Origin: Alteromonas sp. ASW11-130
Lineage (GTDB): Bacteria > Pseudomonadota > Gammaproteobacteria > Enterobacterales > Alteromonadaceae
Assembly (NCBI RefSeq): GCF_026183735.1
Contig: NZ_JAPFRE010000045.1
Location: 248,001-312,000 of the forward strand
Length of the DNA: 64,000 nucleotides
Reading direction: 5' to 3'
The notes under the pieces are model-generated. The model did not search any database, was not told the origin of the DNA, and worked only from the letters and a program-made list of their open reading frames with translations. Each line of letters opens with the position of its first letter. Positions within the stretch are counted from its first letter, which is position 1. Shown in pieces: positions 56,889 through 64,000 of this stretch. Position numbers and translations under genes: made by a program.

Positions 56889-56906
56889 GAAAATCTGAAT
56901 CTAACC

Positions 56907-57323
56907 TTATTTACGCAACTTTTGAATCAAGCGTAACTGAGCAATTGCTTCAGCTAATTCTTGAGCCGCTTCTGCGTAATTGAAGTCAGCACCTGGATTA
57001 CTGATGTGCTCTTCAGCACGGCGCTTAGCTTCTTCAGCGGACTGTTCATCCAAATCTTCTGCACGAACAGCGGTATCGGCAAGAACGGTTACGTTACCAG
57101 GTTGAACTTCTAAAATTCCACCTGCAACGTAAATCACTTCTTCTTCACCATGCTGCTTAACCAAACGCACCATACCAGGCTTAATTGGAGTGATCAGAGG
57201 CGCGTGACCAGGGTAGATACCCAATTCACCTTCGCTTCCGGTCACCTGTATAGTTTCAACGCGTCCCGAAAAAATTGCTTCTTCTGCGCTTACTACATCC
57301 AGATGTACTGTCATAGCTGCCAT
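56907..57323 (-). CDS. atpC: F1 ATP synthase epsilon subunit
   Basis: A 138-residue subunit with an N-terminal beta-sandwich ([30 protein letters not shown]) and a C-terminal two-helix arm (about 90-135) that can inhibit the rotor. The last gene of the operon; the C terminus ends LRLIQKLRK. Confidence 0.97.
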   Translation of the reverse strand: MAAMTVHLDVVSAEEAIFSGRVETIQVTGSEGELGIYPGHAPLITPIKPGMVRLVKQHGEEEVIYVAGGILEVQPGNVTVLADTAVRAEDLDEQSAEEAKRRAEEHISNPGADFNYAEAAQELAEAIAQLRLIQKLRK

Positions 57324-57381
57324 TTAAACCTCCGAATAGGTGCCTTGCAAAATATTGTAAACCGGCCGAAGCCGGTCTATA

Positions 57382-58782
<1,401 letters not shown>

Positions 58783-58803
58783 TTATCTTTTATAAACCTT
58801 TGC

Positions 58804-59664
58804 CTACACCGCTGCCGCGCCGCTGACAATCTCACTGATTTCTTGCGTGATTGCAGCCTGACGAGCCTTGTTGTATATCAATTGCAGGTCATCAATTAAG
58901 TTACCGGCATTATCGGTAGCGGCTTTCATTGCTACCATTCGTGCCGCCTGCTCGGATGCAGCATTTTCTACTACACCTTGATACACCTGAGACTCTATGT
59001 AACGAACCATCAAAGACTCTAAAATTTCTTTTGGATCCGGCTCGTAAATGTAGTCCCAACGATGCTTATAATCTTTGTCATCTGACTTAGGCAAAGGCAG
59101 TAATTGGTTCATCACTGGTTTTTGCGTCATGGTATTTACGAAGTTGTTATAAACCAGATACACGCGATCCAATTTACCTTCGTCGTACGCATTTAACATT
59201 ACGCGTACTACACCTACTACATCGCTCACTTTAGGCTTATCACCTAAACCTGATTCAGCAGCCAACAACTTGCCACCAAAACGGTTAAAGAACGAACAGG
59301 CTTTAGACCCTAACGCTGCGAAATCAACTTCCACTTCTTTCTCGCGCCAGTGTTTAATTTGCTGCGCGACAAGTTTAAATTCGTTGGTGTTCAAGCCACC
59401 ACACAAACCTCGGTCAGTTGATATCACAATAAATCCAACACGCTTCACCTCGCGCTCTTCCAAATAAGGATGGCGATATTCAAGGTTACCGTTGGCGATG
59501 TGACCAATCACTTTAAGCATGTTTTCCGCATATGGACGACCTAGGGCCATACGTTCCTGCGCCTTTTTCATTTTAGACGCAGCAACCATTTCCATTGCGC
59601 TGGTAATTTTTTGAGTATTTTTAATACTCCCAATCTTACCTTTAATCTCTTTACCGCTTGCCAT
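58804..59664 (-). CDS. atpG: F1 ATP synthase gamma subunit
   Basis: A 286-residue central-stalk subunit with the paired N- and C-terminal long helices ([20 protein letters not shown] and the final [20 protein letters not shown], given in part). It turns in the F1 head and transmits torque. It lies between atpA and atpD in standard order. Confidence 0.97.
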   Translation of the reverse strand: MASGKEIKGKIGSIKNTQKITSAMEMVAASKMKKAQERMALGRPYAENMLKVIGHIANGNLEYRHPYLEEREVKRVGFIVISTDRGLCGGLNTNEFKLVAQQIKHWREKEVEVDFAALGSKACSFFNRFGGKLLAAESGLGDKPKVSDVVGVVRVMLNAYDEGKLDRVYLVYNNFVNTMTQKPVMNQLLPLPKSDDKDYKHRWDYIYEPDPKEILESLMVRYIESQVYQGVVENAASEQAARMVAMKAATDNAGNLIDDLQLIYNKARQAAITQEISEIVSGAAAV

Positions 59665-59720
59665 GACTATTTCTCCGATTACTCAACGATGAGCTGACTA
59701 AAAAAGTCAGCTCCTGATGA

Positions 59721-61262
59721 TTACCACGTCTGAGTGGCTTTAAACTTAGTTAAAGCATCATTCAATTGTGCGGCGATATCGTCGTTGTAGTTACCTGTTT
59801 CATTAATAGTCTTCAGCAATTCGGTGTGCTCACTGTTCATGTACGAATGTAGAGCGGCTTCGAAATCAAGAATTTTATTCAATTCGACATCTTTCAAAAA
59901 GCCTTTCTCTACCGCAAACAATGAAACACCCATGTCACCAATAGACAGCGGACTATATTGTTTCTGCTTCATTAACTCAGTTACGCGCTCACCGTGCTCA
60001 AGTTGTTCACGGGTTGCATCGTCAAGGTCGGATGCGAACTGAGAGAACGCTGCCAATTCACGATACTGGGCTAATGCCAAACGAATACCACCACCTAATT
60101 TCTTAATGATTTTCGTTTGCGCTGCACCACCAACACGCGATACGGAAACACCTGCATTTACAGCAGGGCGGATACCGGCGTTGAACAGGTCAGTTTCTAA
60201 GAAGATCTGCCCGTCGGTGATTGAAATTACGTTGGTAGGAACGAACGCAGATACGTCACCGGCCTGTGTTTCAATGATAGGTAGCGCAGTTAATGAACCT
60301 GTTTTACCTTTCACTTCACCCTTAGTGAATTTTTCAACATACTGTTCGTTAACACGTGCAGCACGCTCAAGAAGACGCGAGTGAAGATAGAATACGTCAC
60401 CAGGGTAGGCTTCACGACCTGGAGGACGCTTCAATAGCAATGATATTTGACGGTAAGCAACAGCTTGCTTAGACAAATCATCATATACGATAAGCGCATC
60501 TTCACCACGATCACGGAAGAATTCACCCATGGTACAACCAGAATACGGAGCCAGGTATTGTAACGCAGCTGATTCAGATGCTGATGCAGCTACCACAATG
60601 GTGTGTTCCATCGCGCCGTGTTCTTCCAATTTACGTACTACGTTAGCGATAGTAGAAGCCTTCTGGCCTACTGCTACGTAAACACATTTAATACCAGTGC
60701 CTTTTTGATTGATGATAGCATCAACAGCCATAGCTGTTTTACCACACTGACGGTCACCGATAATCAACTCACGCTGACCACGACCGATAGGAATCATTGA
60801 GTCAACTGACTTATACCCAGTTTGAACTGGCTGATCAACTGATTGACGTTCAATAACACCTGGTGCGATTTTCTCAACTGGCTCAAAGCCTTCCGCGTCG
60901 ATAGAACCTTTACCATCAATTGGCTCACCTAGCGTGTTTACTACACGACCAAGTAATGCGCGGCCTACAGGTACTTCTAGAATACGACCAGTAGAGTTTA
61001 CTTTTACGCCTTCTTTAAGGTCAGCGTATGGACCCATTACTACTGCACCAACAGAGTCTCGCTCAAGGTTTAGTGCAATCGCATAGCGACCACCTGGAAG
61101 CTCAATCATTTCACCTTGCATTACATCGGCTAGGCCGTGAATGCGGATAATACCATCGGTTACTGCAACGATGGTGCCTTCATTTCGAGCTTCACTGGTA
61201 ACATTAAACTGTTCAATTCTTTTTTTGATCAGTTCTGCAATTTCAGTGGAATTAAGTTGCAT
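59721..61262 (-). CDS. atpA: F1 ATP synthase alpha subunit
   Basis: A 513-residue non-catalytic nucleotide-binding subunit. The P-loop is [10 protein letters not shown]. coli has Thr where this has Cys, a common variant. The N-terminal part ([19 protein letters not shown]) binds delta. Standard length and position. Confidence 0.98.
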   Translation of the reverse strand: MQLNSTEIAELIKKRIEQFNVTSEARNEGTIVAVTDGIIRIHGLADVMQGEMIELPGGRYAIALNLERDSVGAVVMGPYADLKEGVKVNSTGRILEVPVGRALLGRVVNTLGEPIDGKGSIDAEGFEPVEKIAPGVIERQSVDQPVQTGYKSVDSMIPIGRGQRELIIGDRQCGKTAMAVDAIINQKGTGIKCVYVAVGQKASTIANVVRKLEEHGAMEHTIVVAASASESAALQYLAPYSGCTMGEFFRDRGEDALIVYDDLSKQAVAYRQISLLLKRPPGREAYPGDVFYLHSRLLERAARVNEQYVEKFTKGEVKGKTGSLTALPIIETQAGDVSAFVPTNVISITDGQIFLETDLFNAGIRPAVNAGVSVSRVGGAAQTKIIKKLGGGIRLALAQYRELAAFSQFASDLDDATREQLEHGERVTELMKQKQYSPLSIGDMGVSLFAVEKGFLKDVELNKILDFEAALHSYMNSEHTELLKTINETGNYNDDIAAQLNDALTKFKATQTW

Positions 61263-61275
61263 GCTCTTATCCCCG

Positions 61276-61809
61276 TTATGCTTGCAACGCGTCTTCGAGA
61301 CGGTTCAGTTTAGACTTCACGGAACCATCAATTACTGTATCACCGGCTTTGACGACAAAGCCCGCGATAAGTTGCGGATCCACGTTACAATTAAGCTTCA
61401 CTTTACGTGCCAAACGTTTTTCTAAGCTTGCGCTAAGTTCAGTCTGTTGCGCCGCGCTAAGTTCAGTAGCAGAAGTAACATCTACTTCTACTTCTTTGTC
61501 ATACTCAGCTTTATAGGCATCAAATAGTTCTGAAATTTCTGGTAACGCAACTAAACGTTTATTTTCAGCCAAAACTTTTACAAAATTCTGACCATGTTCA
61601 TCGAGCTGTTCGCCAGCCACACTGATAAATATTTCAGCCAGCTTTTCAGAAGCAACCGCACCAGTTAATAATTGGTGCATATCGTCGTTCTGAGTTACTG
61701 CGCTGGAAAACGCCAGCATGTCCTGCCATTGGGCAATGGCGTTACGCTCGACCGCAAAATCAAATGCCGCTTTAGCATAGGGACGAGCAACAGTTGTCAA
61801 TTCAGACAT
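61276..61809 (-). CDS. atpH: F1 ATP synthase delta subunit
   Basis: A 177-residue subunit joining F1 to the b stalk. It begins with [14 protein letters not shown] and ends with [21 protein letters not shown], both typical. It lies 13 bp before atpA and 14 bp after atpF. Confidence 0.97.
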   Translation of the reverse strand: MSELTTVARPYAKAAFDFAVERNAIAQWQDMLAFSSAVTQNDDMHQLLTGAVASEKLAEIFISVAGEQLDEHGQNFVKVLAENKRLVALPEISELFDAYKAEYDKEVEVDVTSATELSAAQQTELSASLEKRLARKVKLNCNVDPQLIAGFVVKAGDTVIDGSVKSKLNRLEDALQA

Positions 61810-61823
61810 GGCTCATCTCCTCG

Positions 61824-62294
61824 TTAAAGTTCAGCGACAAGTTTTTCAACAATGTCGTTTTGTGCTTGTGCATCGATTTCACGTTGAAGAATTTGTTGCG
61901 CACCCGCAACTGCTAAGGCAGCTACCTGTTTGCGTAATTCTTCTTTGGCACGATTGCGTTCAGCTTCAATTTCGGCATAACCCTGAGCGATAATTTTTTC
62001 ACGCTCGGCGTGACCACGCTGGGTTTCTTCGTCAACAAGCACGTTAGCTCGTTTCTTAGCCTGCTCGATAATTTCAGCTGCTTGCGCTTTCGCCTCTTTC
62101 AATTGCTCAGTAGCTTTGTGCTGAGCTAATTCCAGGTCTTTCTCGGCGCGATCAGAAGCTTCCAAGCCATCGGCTATCTTCTTCTGACGCTCTTCAATTG
62201 CTGCCAACAAAGGTGGCCATACGTACTTCATGCAGAACCACACGAAGACAGCAAATGCGATTAATTGACCAATTAGAGTGGCGTTAATATTCAC
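61824..62294 (-). CDS. atpF: Fo ATP synthase b subunit
   Basis: A 156-residue subunit with one N-terminal membrane helix (about 5-25) and a long charged coiled coil (about 35-145) that makes the outer stalk. The start is GTG at 62292-62294, with GAGGAGGAG ahead. Confidence 0.97.
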   Translation of the reverse strand: MNINATLIGQLIAFAVFVWFCMKYVWPPLLAAIEERQKKIADGLEASDRAEKDLELAQHKATEQLKEAKAQAAEIIEQAKKRANVLVDEETQRGHAEREKIIAQGYAEIEAERNRAKEELRKQVAALAVAGAQQILQREIDAQAQNDIVEKLVAEL

Positions 62295-62343
62295 AACCGC
62301 TCCTCCTCATTAAAGTTCGCTAATAGACTTGAGTTAATAAAAA

Positions 62344-62565
<222 letters not shown>

Positions 62566-62666
62566 TTACGTCTCCAGTTTAAGTTTAAATTTAAAGTTAA
62601 AAAAACCGTTTATTACTTTTACTTTTTTACTTCAGGCCACTAATTCCGCGGCCTTGTTAAAACTAC

Positions 62667-63503
<837 letters not shown>

Positions 63504-63565
63504 TTAACCCAAGTTTAAAGTTTAAAAATCTTTTTTAGCGTTCGTGCATGCTTTTTAAATTGGTT

Positions 63566-63937
63566 CTACCCTGCACGAAAAAATGCTAACCAGTAGCTAG
63601 CGGCTGTGATGACAAACCCTGCAAACAATGCAATTGGTTCAATATCAAATTGAACAAATGCCACCACAAACAATAAAACAGTAATTAACAGCTTTACCTT
63701 TGCGCCTTGGTTGAAGCTTTTTACAACCAGTCTATTTTTTGAAGCCCCTGAATATCTGAATGCAAACAGCGCAAACACGCTGTTGGGGACGATACTGATA
63801 GTAGCGCCAATGGCAAATGAGATTGCCCATGTTTCCATACCAGATAGCGCAATTATTACGCTTATTACTAGCGCAATAAAGCACTGATAGAGTGCCCCCG
63901 TTCGCGCTAACTTTTTGCCTTTTTCAGTAATTTCCAT
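63566..63937 (-). CDS. atpI: ATP synthase I protein
   Basis: A 123-residue membrane protein with four helices (GALYQCFIALVISVIIALSG, AISFAIGATISIVPNSVFAL and so on, in part). AtpI helps assemble the c ring or supply magnesium. The start is set at the ATG at 63935-63937; a TTG-started frame to 63973 is possible, neither has a clear ribosome site. It is the first gene of the operon in this window. Confidence 0.85.
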   Translation of the reverse strand: MEITEKGKKLARTGALYQCFIALVISVIIALSGMETWAISFAIGATISIVPNSVFALFAFRYSGASKNRLVVKSFNQGAKVKLLITVLLFVVAFVQFDIEPIALFAGFVITAASYWLAFFRAG

Positions 63938-64000
63938 CGTAACCGATAAAACCTGTTGTTTTGACGCCGACAAAAAGCGACAGAAGTATACTGTCTTGTC

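Overview
The window reads as chromosome of a marine gammaproteobacterium of the Alteromonadales type. This rests on the typical atpIBEFHAGDC operon, the tamA-tamB, proB, pyrE-rph/yicC and DUF3014-DUF1285 neighbourhoods, moderate GC content, a PEP-CTERM-like protein and generally compact gene spacing. I saw no tRNA, rRNA or CRISPR array.

Layout. Positions 1-8360 are core chromosome: the end of tamA, tamB, a sigma factor/membrane protein/carbonic anhydrase set, a 2-hydroxyacid dehydrogenase and proB. Positions 8980-19848 are an accessory oxidative region. It holds an AsmA-like protein divergent from a five-gene run (animal-type haem peroxidase, catalase-like protein, small unknown protein and two membrane-anchored dihaem cytochromes c of the RoxA-like type), then a Sel1 protein and a sterol desaturase/fatty-acid-hydroxylase family protein. 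Positions 20136-28234 return to core-type genes (DUF3014, DUF1285, amidohydrolase, YqaA, DUF1206, tusA, pyrE, rph, yicC).

A genomic island of about 22 kb lies between two identical 18-bp repeats. One is the last 17 coding bases plus the first base of the stop codon of yicC (28215-28232); the other is at 50349-50366. It carries two tyrosine integrases, an AlpA-like regulator, a type I restriction-modification operon (half-size HsdS, HsdM, HsdS, KAP P-loop NTPase, HsdR, YgjP-like metalloprotease), and an AbiF-type HEPN gene with its own promoter and a compact structured RNA lodged inside that operon. It also has a separately promoted cassette of a tRNA-dependent cyclodipeptide synthase, an SSS-family transporter and a three-helix membrane protein. 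The right end is gene-poor and contains nine copies of a 15-bp palindrome (consensus GTTCCGASTCGGAAC), with paired arm-type repeats (AGTGGTGGT) near both ends. The yicC site is the one used by mobilizable genomic islands of vibrios, so the element may be a relative of those.

From 50996 onward the sequence is again chromosomal: a secreted C-type-lectin/PEP-CTERM-like protein, a peptidoglycan-binding amidase-like protein, an OmpA-family lipoprotein, an HD-GYP phosphodiesterase, an alkyltransferase-like protein, a DTW-domain tRNA modification enzyme, VOC and GFA proteins, and the complete F1Fo ATP synthase operon transcribed leftward to its terminator at about 56860.

The strongest candidates for an undescribed system are the cyclodipeptide synthase-transporter cassette on a defence island, the palindrome cluster at the island's right end, and the haem peroxidase/catalase-like/dihaem cytochrome cluster.
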